From Wuchereria bancrofti (Eukaryota; Nematoda; Chromadorea; Rhabditida; Onchocercidae), in NCBI GenBank assembly GCA_005281725.1, contig SSBO01000006.1, forward strand, positions 469,083-490,737: a stretch of DNA of 21,655 bases. Direction: 5' to 3'. Below are positions 1 through 9,897 of this stretch, piece by piece. Made by a program: the position numbers and the translations under genes. Under the pieces are notes generated by a model that was not told the DNA's origin, did no database searches, and saw only the letters and a list, made by a program, of their open reading frames with translations. Positions within the stretch are counted from its first letter, which is position 1. Each line of letters opens with the position of its first letter.

Positions 1-196
1 GTGTAAATTATAAGGAAGTAACATGAATTAATTTAAAAAAAGAAAGAAAAAACATTCAATTAGCTGTGTTTCAGCAAAAAATTTAGCATTTTCATCAGCT
101 TTTTTTTTTTGTTGCTTTTTTCTCATTTAAAAGTGTAAAAATTCACATACTCTAAAATTTCTTTGATTTGAAGTTACACAAGTGAGAAAAATTATG

Positions 197-392
197 TGTG
201 ATAAGCAGATGACAAACGGTGTAATCATCATCTGAAATTTACTAGTAGCATTGAAGAAATATTCAATACAATAATTTTAAATCAAAAATAATAAATTATA
301 ATTAATATCATTCTTACGTATAACTTATACGTTTATTAAACGTATGAAACGTTTGTCTTCATTAAAAAATAAAATTGAAATAACAAAAAGAA
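197..392. repeat. Short direct duplication, left unit (pairs with 762-960)
   Basis: About 196 bp of the long repeat occurs again at 762-960, immediately after the long repeat ends. The two units differ by a 3-base insertion and a couple of substitutions. The right unit is absent after the second long repeat at 9897, so this duplication is specific to the left end. The function is unknown. Confidence 0.9.
316..352. repeat. Cluster of overlapping palindromes
   Basis: ACGTATA-act-TATACGT (316-332) is a perfect 7-bp inverted repeat. It overlaps CGTTTA-t-TAAACG (330-342), a perfect 6-bp inverted repeat, and a further AAACGT motif follows. The cluster is present in all three copies of this segment (also near 881-917 and 9456-9492). 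It could be a protein-binding array or a cruciform-forming site. No known motif is recognised. Confidence 0.7.
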
Positions 393-761
393 AAAATGCA
401 AACAAATAATGAAATAACAAATGAAGCAACAATCTATGAGCAAATGCACACATGCATACATTAAAAATGAAATGTGATTGTTTATTATTATCAGTGATCT
501 GTATAAGCTCTTTCATTGCATTGTAATTGAATTAATCATTGGAAATTGTTATTGCATGTTTATTTTTAATTTTCTTGCAAAATTTTATTTATATTTTGAT
601 TAAATTTGTGTAATAAAAAATTCCAATTTTCCTCGCCTTTATTTTTTCTTTTTATATTCAATTCAAATTCAGTAAAATTGATCCATTCATATTTTAAATT
701 GCTTAACTTCTTATTTCAATGATTAAAAGTTTTATATTATTATGGTTTGGAAGAAAATAAA

Positions 762-960
762 TGTGATAAGCAGATGACAAACGATGTAATAATCATCATC
801 TGAAATTTACTAGTAGCATTGAAGAAATATTCAATACAATAATTTTAAATCAAAAATAATAAATTATAATTAATACCATTCTTACGTATAACTTATACGT
901 TTATTAAACGTATGAAACGTTTGTCTTCATTAAAAAATAAAATTGAAATAACAAAAAGAA
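762..960. repeat. Short direct duplication, right unit
   Basis: Second copy of 197-392, including the palindrome cluster. It lies 5 bp after the end of the long repeat, so the element was partly re-duplicated here. The open frame that begins inside it at 912 and runs to 1097 is low-complexity Lys/Asn/Tyr sequence and is not taken as a gene. Confidence 0.9.
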
Positions 961-3950
961 TAATGAATATAGCTAAATTCTACCTTATAATACAAAATTT
1001 TAAGAAAAAAAAATCATATTTTACCAATAAATTCCAAATTTATCATACTTATTATACTAAAAAATATAACCGAACAACTTTTAACCTAAAAAATTAGTTA
1101 AATACATAGAAAAAAAAGGTAAATATAAAATAAAAAAATAGTATAAAGAAAACCGAGAAGTAAATTACTAGATTGGCTTAGCTATCAAAATTTTTTTCTT
1201 TTTATAACCAATCAATATTATCTATTCTTTAAGATTTGATTTAGTTCTATATAACTTGCTAATAATAAATAATCATATATCATTCATATTTTTATCAGAT
1301 TACAATTTTCTATCAGTAAAGAGAAATGTTATCTTATAAATCTGAGAAATATTTTACAATAATTTCTTTCAATTTGTAAATTTAAATGTAAAATTGATTA
1401 TTTCAACGAATGCTTTACATCGAATGGAAAATCTAAACAATATAATTCATTTTTCGTTTAAATTCACAAAGATAAGAAAGGAATTTTTTTTTTTTTGGAA
1501 AAATTTATTTTCTTTTCTACTAAATTCTTCTCTAGTTTTTCACTAAAGTAAGTTCTGTGATCAATTCTAAATTTTAATACACTATAGAATTTATTTTACA
1601 ATTTCTGTACTCCTAAATTATAGTCTGCTAAAGTATTATCCTTCAAAAAAAAAAGCAAAGCGAAAAAAAAAATCCAACTTTTAACTTATTCTTCAAAAAT
1701 AAAGTTTTTGTATTCTGAAAAAAAAAAATTGAAATTTAAAAAAAAAAATAATTTTATTGTTCACATTGCTACAGTCTTTTATGAAACTTGTTAAACAAAT
1801 TATTTTAGGGAAAATAAATTTTACAAATCAATGAAAAAATCAGAAAAAGAAGTTAATCATAAATAATGAATAAATTTGTCGTTTTTTTTGTTCAGTTATT
1901 TATTCGAAATGAACAGTTTTATTTTTTTTTTTTTTAAATAGCAAAATAAAATACAATTTTGAATTTAGGTTTTTTCTTTTTCTTTTTGGAAAAACTAATC
2001 TTCTAGCAAATACAACGTTATTAGCGATTTAATCATTTCTTCTTAAATTAATAATAATACTTCTTTTAATAATAATAAATGATAATTATGATTATTAAAT
2101 ATTAAATTAGAATAATAAATTAGTGATAAAAAGTCATTATTTTAATTCCAATTTTATCATTTTTAATTCCATCAATAATGACCACTACATTTGACCAATG
2201 ATATTATAATCTTATCTATTGTTTACATTTTGTGAAAATAACATCATATTTGAATAAAATAGAAAAAAATATGCATTTTTGACATTTTTGACAAAAATTT
2301 AAATTTACAGTTTTTTGTCCTTTAATATAAGAAATATCAATTTGTTTGCTTGGAAAAGATAAGAAAAAAGTGAACTAAAAATATGCATAGAACTTTAATT
2401 TTTACATACAACTTTACTTAACAAATTACTAACGCATTGAAATAGTAATGTTATAATTGAAAAAAATCACTGATGTACTTAATATTTCAAAATTGTTTAA
2501 ATATACTACATTCTAGAAACTTTCATTTACCCTCAACGTTAGGCAAATGAAGTATAAGGTAAACAAATTATGAGGAAATAAAAAAAAGAAAGGAAAAAAA
2601 GATATATAAATTAAAACTAAAATAGAATAAAATTAAATTAGAACTAAAACTTCATTAAATGACATTTAATATTTTTCTTGTAATTATAATAGAAGAAAAA
2701 AAAGAGGAAAATAAAGGAAAATAAAGGAAAAGAAAAGAGAAATGAAAAATGCAAGAATAAGATTGCAATCAGAAATTTTTTAACAGTATAAAAGATCAAA
2801 CAAACTTTGCAAATTTTCAAATGGAATTTTCTAAAAATTAAAAATTTTTATTTTATCCATTTTCTTTCTCACTTTTTATGCTATTGAAAAAGTAAAAAAA
2901 GTAACATTAATGCCATTTTCCTCATCGAAAACAATAATACTGCGATATTTTTTGATAATAAAAAGAGAAATATTTCAGATAGAATGAACTAATTGATAAT
3001 ATTGAACGAAAGGAATAGTATTATCTTTTTGTTATCAGTCATTTTTAACTTTTATCTTCAACTATAAAATTAGTTATTTTGAAGCAAAAAGATTAAAAGT
3101 TTCTCTTTAGCATTGCATAAATAATGAATCATATTGTTCGGTTATTATTTATTTTATTGAAGAGAATGAAACAAATTTAAAAGATTTATGTAATAATTCA
3201 ACAAAGTCTTATGTTTTTAATTAATATTGGTTACTTTCGAATTTAATATTTCCTCAATTTCAATATAAAATTCATGATAATTCTTTTGTTCATAAATCTT
3301 CTTCAATATCAACTTAATTGTAATGGAAATTAAATTCCTAGTACATTCTTTAATTTTGCTATGAAATTAAACTTTTAATTTTAGGAAAGATGAAAGTATT
3401 GATATCTTATTTCACTATAAATCGGAAAAAAAAATTAATTCAGGAAACACTGTCACATGTAACAAAAGCAAAAGTAATATTAATTTTCAGATTTTCATCT
3501 TTCTTACCACTATTTCCTTTTTCGAAATCATTCCAATCAATAACATTTACCAATAATTAAATAATTAATTATTAAATTATGAATGTAATAAATGAAAATA
3601 CAATAAAAAAAGAAGTCAAGAAATTATATTGAAATTTGCAGATATCCAATTAAATATGAAGTAGTATACAATAATGCGATGAAATTAACAAATCATTGAT
3701 TGTTGTTCGAAAGCGATTATATGCTTGTGTCTCTTTTTATAAATAACAAATGTGAGAATATTTTCAACATTTCAGTAATTTACAAATTAAAGAATGCATA
3801 ATATAATTTGTTTAATTATTATAAATTAATTAATTTATGGAAATGAAATAAAACTAACAGGTTAAATAAATACAGAAATGCATATATATGTATTGTAAGA
3901 GAGAAGATAATGTATTATTTAACAATTGTAGTTTGATAATTTTTCACAAA
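961..3950. other. AT-rich non-coding stretch
   Basis: Nearly 3 kb of AT-rich DNA with many A and T homopolymers, an AAT-rich patch near 2045-2130 and a purine-rich GGAAAATAAA tandem near 2700-2745. I see no reading frame with protein-like composition, no tRNA and no recognisable mobile element. It may contain distal promoter elements of sod-1. Confidence 0.6.
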
Positions 3951-3951
3951 G

Positions 3952-4161
3952 CGAACATCAAAGTGTATTACATTATGGTTCTGGTTTTGTTCGTTGTGAT
4001 GTTCGTAAGACGTTATTTGTTATGATGTTTTCTAACTGGCAGTTGAGTGGTTGGTTCGCTATGGTTTGTTGCTTATTTTGTTGGGGAGGGGAGGGATGTC
4101 ATACTCTTCTCATATGGTTTATTTGTTTAGAGATTTGGAATTTTTGAAAAGTTTTTTACAG
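3952..4161 (+). promoter_or_regulatory. sod-1 upstream region with hairpin and likely trans-splice acceptor
   Basis: Base composition changes here to a G/T-rich tract of about 200 bp. CGAACATCA (3952-3960) pairs perfectly with TGATGTTCG (3997-4005), giving a 9-bp stem with a 36-nt loop. The sequence GTTTTTTACAG ends at 4161, 20 nt before the sod-1 ATG. It fits a nematode 3' splice site and could receive a spliced leader. That use is inferred from position and consensus only. Confidence 0.45.
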
Positions 4162-4181
4162 CTTAAATTGGCAATATCATC

Positions 4182-5214
4182 ATGAGTACGAATGCAATAG
4201 CTGTATTACGTGGTGATAATGTTAGTGGGATTATTCGATTTAAACAGGTAAATTAAAAAAGGAATTGTAAATAAAACTGTTGGCTTTCTATTAAGCCAAC
4301 ATTTGAATTATTTATTACAAAAATTACACATTTTTATTCCTTTGTAATGTAAGTCTCAATAATATTGTTTACACTAGAATAAAGAAAAATAAGTCGGTAT
4401 AGTGTAACTTATGGATGTACTTATTCTATTTTCTCTATAGTGCTGTGACACTGTTGTTGAATTGTGGATTTTATTATGCAGTAAACATTAACCGTTAAAT
4501 CAGCGTTTTTAAAGGAAAAAGAAGGATTACCAACAACTATTAGTGGTGAAATCAAAGGTTTAACTCCCGGTTTGCATGGTTTTCATGTTCATCAATACGG
4601 TGATACTACAAACGGATGCATTTCTGCTGGTCCACATTTCAATCCTTACAATAAAACACATGGCGGTCCAACCGTTAGTTTTATTCTATCTCCAAGGGAA
4701 AAAGGAATTACGTTAAATATATGTTAGTTTTATCGGTTTAATTTCAGGAACAATACCTGGTTCTAAATGTTTATGAAATATGACGTAGATCGAAAAATTT
4801 TTTTTTTTTAATTTTAATATGAGATTGATAATTCTTTTCGTAATTCACAGGTGATCTTTAGGATGAAATGAGACATGTTGGTGATCTTGGAAATATTGTA
4901 GCTGAAGGTGATGGCACTGCTCACATTAATATTTCTGATAAGCATGTACAGGTATAACAAAATTACTTCAGACTGTTACGTATTTCTCGACATCTAATCA
5001 AATTTTATATTTCCGCTTTAATTCTTATATTTTCTTATTCTCTCATTTCCAGTTACTCGGTCCCAATTCAATAATTGGCCGTTCAATTGTTGTGCATGCT
5101 GATCAGGACGATCTCGGGAAAGGAGTTGGTGATAAGAAGGACGAAAGTCTTAAAACCGGTAATGCTGGTGCCCGTGTTGCATGTGGTATTGTTGCCATTG
5201 GTGCTGCTTCTTGA
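4182..5214 (+). CDS. sod-1: Cytosolic Cu/Zn superoxide dismutase (SOD copy A, intact)
   Basis: Dismutates superoxide to oxygen and hydrogen peroxide in the cytosol. I read four exons: 4182-4247, 4515-4673, 4862-4951 and 5053-5214, which splice in frame to 158 residues. All key residues are visible: copper ligands His46, His48, His63 and His120 (motifs HGFHVH, PHFNP, VVHADQ); zinc ligands His63, His71, His80 and Asp83 ([14 protein letters not shown]); the Cys57-Cys149 disulfide; and the active-site Arg146 in the GARVACG signature. No signal peptide is present and the length matches filarial cytosolic SODs, so it is not the extracellular form. The start follows a likely spliced-leader acceptor. 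Introns are 267, 188 and 101 bp and AT-rich. Exon 3 uses the second of two AG acceptors. Two relatives lie downstream, one decayed and one inverted. An AATAAA at 5628-5633 is a possible poly(A) signal. Confidence 0.96.
4279..4300 (+). other. Perfect hairpin in sod-1 intron 1
   Basis: GTTGGCTT pairs with AAGCCAAC around a 6-nt loop, and one more T-A pair extends the stem at 4278/4301. It is too short for a microRNA precursor. Intron 1 of copy C does not contain it, in keeping with the different origin of that intron. Confidence 0.6.
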
Positions 5215-5265
5215 ATTGATTTTTTGTTTTTTGTGAACTTCTATCCAAGAAAATGAGATTTGAAT
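4533..5265. repeat. Inverted repeat arm 1 (SOD copy A side)
   Basis: This segment, from within exon 2 to the early 3' UTR, is nearly identical in reverse orientation to 7784-8494, introns included. The arms are about 0.7 kb and are separated by about 2.5 kb. Intron similarity as high as exon similarity indicates a recent duplication or gene conversion rather than selection on protein alone. Confidence 0.92.
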
Positions 5266-6319
5266 ACTCTAATAATGATTTGTCAAATGTCATTCCTTCT
5301 TGCGTCCAGTGTTTCTGTCTCCTATTAAATTCCTTTGTACGAAAAAAAAAAAGTTTGTTTTATTGAAAAAAAGAATGTGCACTTCATTTCAACTCCATTT
5401 TTCATTGCTTATTCCTTCATTATCGTTAAACTCAAACACGTGTTATTCATTATCATTAAACTCAGACACTTGTGTTGTTAAATTACGTAGTTCTCGCATT
5501 ATCCAATAGAATATCAAGTAAAAAGTAGTTAAAAGATGAAGAACAAAATTCATTGGTTTCTCGATGCTTTTGGTATTACATTTTATAGTAGATTTCAGTA
5601 CTTTCGTTAATATGTTTCAGATGTTTCAATAAATGTTAACGTTACAATGTTCAAGAAAATTCAACAATGAAAATTCTATTTCTTTTTAGATAAGCAAAGC
5701 ACGGGAAGTATTCAAAATGATTAATCAATTTAAAGTCTACTATATTAGGAAGAAAAACTTAAAATTGTGGATCGTTCTCGAAGTACGAGGTCATTTTGAA
5801 TTCTATTTCCTTAATTGTAATGAATATAATAAGTTAACCATAACCCCAAATATATATGTCTGTTTTTAATGACAGAATATGACATTACAAAAAATAAAAA
5901 ATGAAAACTAAACATACATGTGCCAACAAAATTCACCAGAAAAGGGCTGTTTATACGCATGTTCCAAAGAAAAATTCAAGGTCAGTCAGTATTTTTTAGG
6001 TTTAAACAAAACTTTACTTCCGAATTAATAGATTTTGACTACTTGGGTGCCAATGCAGCTCAAGAATCAAGTTTCAAATGTTTGTTTAAAAAATGAAATA
6101 AAGAAAAGCAAGTAGGGGTATCAGCGAAAGTAAGATTAATCATTAATTGGTTTTAATATCAAATCGGTTTTTCCCCATAAATTTTGTTGTGATAATGAAT
6201 TTATATGAATCCAACTATTAAAACTTGTTCGGACGAGTCACAGGTATCTGTTCGAATAAATTTCGTTTGTTCGAATAAAAATATTAAAGAATTTTACACT
6301 TCCCAATAATGTTTTCTTT
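5215..6319. other. 3' flank of sod-1 and AT-rich spacer
   Basis: Holds the sod-1 3' UTR, a two-unit tandem repeat of 30 bp (5418-5447 and 5448-5477) and the AATAAA at 5628. The rest is AT-rich. The frame at 5300-5509 is Ser/Leu/Lys-rich and lies in the UTR, so it is not called as a gene. Confidence 0.6.
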
Positions 6320-7251
6320 TTGCTTAAAAACAAAATCATTTATCCACTATCAATTATTGTACCAATATTGTCAATGTCATCTTTCGAATACTTATTTTAC
6401 AGGTAAAAGGTTCAACATAATCATTAAAATATGAAGTGGAATTTACTATCTTATTTGATTTCCTATTTCATTAAACTATTAACAGTACTATTACTGTTTC
6501 TACTTGTAAACAAATGATTAATTAATTGATAAATTCCAGAAATACGATTAAATTTTGCCAACAATCAAAGCAACATCAAATCAAAGGTTAACCCCCACTT
6601 TGTTTGATTTTCATTTTTTTTTTTTTTTCATGTATATCAATAATTTCTGTTGGCACTCATTTTAATCCTTTCAATAAAACTCACGGCGGTTCTACCGTTA
6701 GTTTCAATATATCTAAAAGAAAAAGGAAAAAAAAAAGCAATTTCTGCTAATTGTTACATCTCTTCATTTCATTTCTTCATTTTTTCAAGTCTTATTTCTC
6801 GAAATAATGTTTAATTTGAAGCAATTTTTTGATAAAATTACTTGTTTGATAAAAATTTAACGAGGATTATATTTCTTATAAGGCATAAGGTAGGGTATTT
6901 TTAGCAGTAAATAATTTTGTTAGAAAGTAATTAATTTGATTTTCAGGATTTAAATGAGATATATCGGTGATCTTGGAAACATTGAAGTTGGTATTGCTCA
7001 TATTAACCCAGTAATTAGCTGAAGGTATATAAGCAAATAACTTGCAGATGTCTTCTTCTAAATCTAAGCTTTATAATTTTCTAAAATATTTCTTAATTTG
7101 ATATTTTTTAGTTATCAGATTTAATTTCAGTAATTGATCATTCACTTGTGCATGCTAAGACATTGATGATAAGATGGGTGAAAGTTTAAAAATTATTAAT
7201 GTTAGTGTACGTGTTGCATGCGGTATTATTGGTGTTGCTGTTTCCACTTAA
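6320..7251 (+). pseudogene. Decayed Cu/Zn superoxide dismutase copy (SOD copy B)
   Basis: Three exon remnants can be aligned with copy A. An exon 2 remnant (about 6571-6696) keeps the THFNPFNKTHGG zinc-loop region but has lost the copper-binding HVH motif and is interrupted by a T run and indels. An exon 3 remnant (about 6947-7008) keeps IGDLGN and AHIN, is frameshifted near its start and has Tyr in place of zinc ligand His80. An exon 4 remnant (7112-7251) keeps VHA and VRVACGI, with a frameshift and an internal stop between them. No exon 1 is found. The upstream part, about 6320-6545, matches intron 1 of copy C. It cannot encode a working enzyme. It is the oldest-looking member of the array. 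Confidence 0.9.
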
Positions 7252-7783
7252 AATCATTAATTTTAAAATTGAAATTTATAGTGTAACGATAAGTTCATTA
7301 AACTGAAATTTATAGTGTAACGATAAGTTCATTCGCATTCATTTCACTACTGTTCTCAACAGTATTACTAATTTCTCAACTCTTTGTGAATTATTTGTGA
7401 ACAATGATAATATACATAAATTCATTTAATCCATTTAATCCATTTTAAAATTTTGATAAACATAAATTTGCATCGTGCAAGCATATTATAATATTCGGCA
7501 AAATATTGATTCCTTACCTACGTCATAATTTCACTTACAAATTCAGTTAGTAAGTATAAGTAGGTTAAGAAAATAAGATCAATTAGTATTTTAATACATT
7601 TTTCAGTTTTTCTAAAACGAAGTATTAAAAGATTTTAGATTTCAATTCTGGAGAAATTATTAAAAGCATAAATAATAATATTTGATATTAAAAATTAAAG
7701 AAGGAAAATTATTAATGAATGCTATTAATGTTTGTTATAATGAAAAATGGAATTTTTTTTTTCCTTTTTAACACTGATACAAC
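7252..7783. other. AT-rich spacer with a 34-bp tandem repeat
   Basis: Just after the decayed SOD copy, a 34-bp unit containing GAAATTTATAGTGTAACGAT occurs twice in tandem (starting at 7271 and 7305). The remainder is AT-rich without a convincing gene. The plus-strand frames near 7719-7955 run antisense into SOD copy C and are shadows of it. Confidence 0.6.
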
Positions 7784-8494
7784 ATTCAAATCTCATTTCT
7801 TTTCACAAAAAAAAAAAAAAAAAATCACTTCAAGCACTGATGGCAACAATACCACATGCAACACGGGCACCAGCATTACCGGTTTTAAGACTTTCGTTCT
7901 TCTTATCACCAATTCCTTTCCCGAGATCGTCCTGATCAGCATGCACAACAATTGAACGGCCAATTATTGAATTGGGACCGAGTAACTGGAAATAAGAAAA
8001 TATAAGTATAAAATTTGATTAGATGTCGAGAAATATAAAAAAGTCTGAAGTAATTTTGTTATACCTGTACATGCTTATCAGAAATATTAATGTGAGCAGT
8101 GCCATCACCTTCAGCTACAATATTTCCAAGATCACCAACATGTCTCATTTCATCCTAAAGATCACCTGTGAGTTACGAGTAAAGATAAAAGAATTATCAA
8201 TCTCATATTAAAATTAAAAAAAAAAATTTTTTTTCGATCTACGTCATATTTCATAAACATTTAGAACCAGGTATTGTTCCTGAAATTAAACCAATAAAAC
8301 TAACATATATTTAATGTAATTCCTTTTTTCCTCGGAGATAGAATAAAACTAACAGTTGGATCACTATGTGTTTTATTATAAGGATTGAAATGTGGACCAG
8401 CAGAAATACATCCGTTTGTAGTATCACCGTATTGATGAACATGAAAACCATGCAAACCGGGAGTTAAACCTTTGATTTCACCATTAATAGTTGT
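7784..8494. repeat. Inverted repeat arm 2 (SOD copy C side)
   Basis: Reverse-complement match to 4533-5265, covering most of exon 2, intron 2, exon 3, intron 3, exon 4 and the first part of the 3' UTR. The match stops inside exon 2 at about 8494, beyond which copy C resembles copy B instead. The arms could form a long hairpin or promote inversion and conversion between the copies. Confidence 0.92.
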
Positions 8495-9072
8495 CAGATT
8501 TTTGTGGTCCTATAAAATTGAAAACTATTTCTGGAATTTACCAATTAATTAATCACTTATTTACAAGCAAAAACAGTAACAGTACTGTTAATAGTTTAAT
8601 AAAATACGAAATCAAATAAGTCAGTAAATTCTATTTCAATTTTTAATGATTATGTTGAACCTTTTACCTGTAACATAATTGTTTGATAGATGACATTACA
8701 GTATTAATACAATAATTTATGATAGATAAATCGAAAAATGATTACTAACAGAAGCACATATTAAGCTTTACTTATCATAAATTAAGCATAAATCAGAAAA
8801 CGATTACGCTGGCTGTTTTAACTCTTCTATAACTATTGAAAGGTTTAAAAAAAATGAAGTAAAGTTAAGTTAAAGATTTAATCATTAAGAAGAGAAAAAA
8901 GAAAAAACGTAAAAAAAGTTACATAAATTGTCTTAAAATAAAAATAGTCTCATTAACTGTAAATTTTAATACATTTAAGAATTACCTGTTGAAAGCGAAT
9001 AGTCCCACTAACATTGCCACGATCACTGTGTAATATTGCTATTGCTGTTGTTTTTTTCGTATTATTTTGCAT
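7830..9072 (-). CDS. Inverted, mosaic Cu/Zn superoxide dismutase paralog (SOD copy C, open)
   Basis: Reading the minus strand gives four exons, 9072-8986, 8509-8354, 8154-8065 and 7985-7830, that join in frame to 162 residues without a stop. All copper and zinc ligands and the Arg/Cys signature of the Cu/Zn SOD family are kept. It differs from copy A in three places. The N-terminus is seven residues longer, with a Lys pair (starts MQNNTKK). The exon 2 start reads DHKNL. The conserved THGGP becomes THSDP, and the C-terminus is shortened to VAISA. Exon 1, intron 1 and the first bases of exon 2 are unlike copy A. The TTTCAG acceptor lies 9 nt before the ATG and could accept a spliced leader. It may be a functional, divergent cytosolic SOD or a recently formed copy on its way to decay. 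Expression evidence is needed to decide. Confidence 0.85.
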
Positions 9073-9141
9073 ATTTGACTGAAAATTTTACACTTTAATA
9101 ATAGTTTTAATTTTTTCGAAAAAGAAAAATAGAATTGTACT

Positions 9142-9897
9142 GTGTAAATTATAAGGAAGTAACATGAATTAATTTAAAAAAAGAAAGAAAAAACATTCAA
9201 TTAGCTGTGTTTCAGCAAAAAATTAGCATTTTCATCAGCTTTTTTTTTTTGTTGCTTTTTTCTCATTTAAAAGTGTAAAAATTCACATACTCTAAAATTT
9301 CTTTGATTTGAAGTTACACAAGTGAGAAAAATTATGTGTGATAAGCAGATGACAAACGGTGTAATCATCATCTGAAATTTACTAGTAGCATTGAAGAAAT
9401 ATTCAATACAATAATTTTAAATCAAAAATAATAAATTATAATTAATATCATTCTTACGTATAACTTATACGTTTATTAAACGTATGAAACGTTTGTCTTC
9501 ATTAAAAAATAAAATTGAAATAACAAAAAGAAAAAATGCAAACAAATAATGAAATAACAAATGAAGCAACAATCTATGAGCAAATGCACACATGCATACA
9601 TTAAAAATGAAATGTGATTGTTTATTATTATCAGTGATCTGTATAAGCTCTTTCATTGCATTGTAATTGAATTAATCATTGGAAATTGTTATTGCATGTT
9701 TATTTTTAATTTTCTTGCAAAATTTTATTTATATTTTGATTAAATTTGTGTAATAAAAAATTCCAATTTTCCTCGCCTTTATTTTTTCTTTTTATATTCA
9801 ATTCAAATTCAGTAAAATTGATCCATTCATATTCTAAATTGCTTAACTTCTTATTTCAATGATTAAAAGTTTTATATTATTATGGTTTGGAAGAAAA
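9142..9897. repeat. Long direct repeat, copy 2
   Basis: Near-identical to 1-757. It sits about 70 bp upstream of the minus-strand SOD copy C and so probably contains part of its promoter region. After 9897 the sequence becomes unrelated to what follows copy 1. The minus-strand frame at 9465-9656 is the same low-complexity frame as at 325-516 and is not considered a gene. Confidence 0.95.

Larger units (their letters stand above)
1..757. repeat. Long direct repeat, copy 1 (window edge)
   Basis: This stretch recurs almost unchanged at 9142-9897. By eye I find one single-base indel (a run near 87-92) and one substitution (near 694, T against C). It is AT-rich and has no convincing coding frame. 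The window starts inside the repeat, so its true left boundary may lie outside. In copy 2 the sequence just before the repeat is the 5' flank of the inverted SOD copy C, so a similar SOD 5' end may lie just left of position 1. Terminal inverted repeats or transposase remnants are not visible. It could be the edge of a 9.1-kb tandem duplication or an assembly artefact. Confidence 0.95.

Noticed and set aside
325..516. Minus-strand frame of 63 residues, repeated at 9465-9656
   Set aside because: It is hydrophobic low-complexity sequence from AT-rich DNA. Its conservation is explained by the recent direct repeat, and the partial third copy at 762-960 does not preserve it.
4850..4861. Use of the upstream AG as the main exon 3 acceptor of sod-1
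   Set aside because: It shifts the frame and gives a stop after six codons, while the downstream AG gives the conserved [11 protein letters not shown] sequence.
5300..5509. 69-residue plus-strand frame after sod-1
   Set aside because: It lies in the sod-1 3' UTR, is Ser/Leu/Lys-rich and is extended by a 30-bp tandem repeat.
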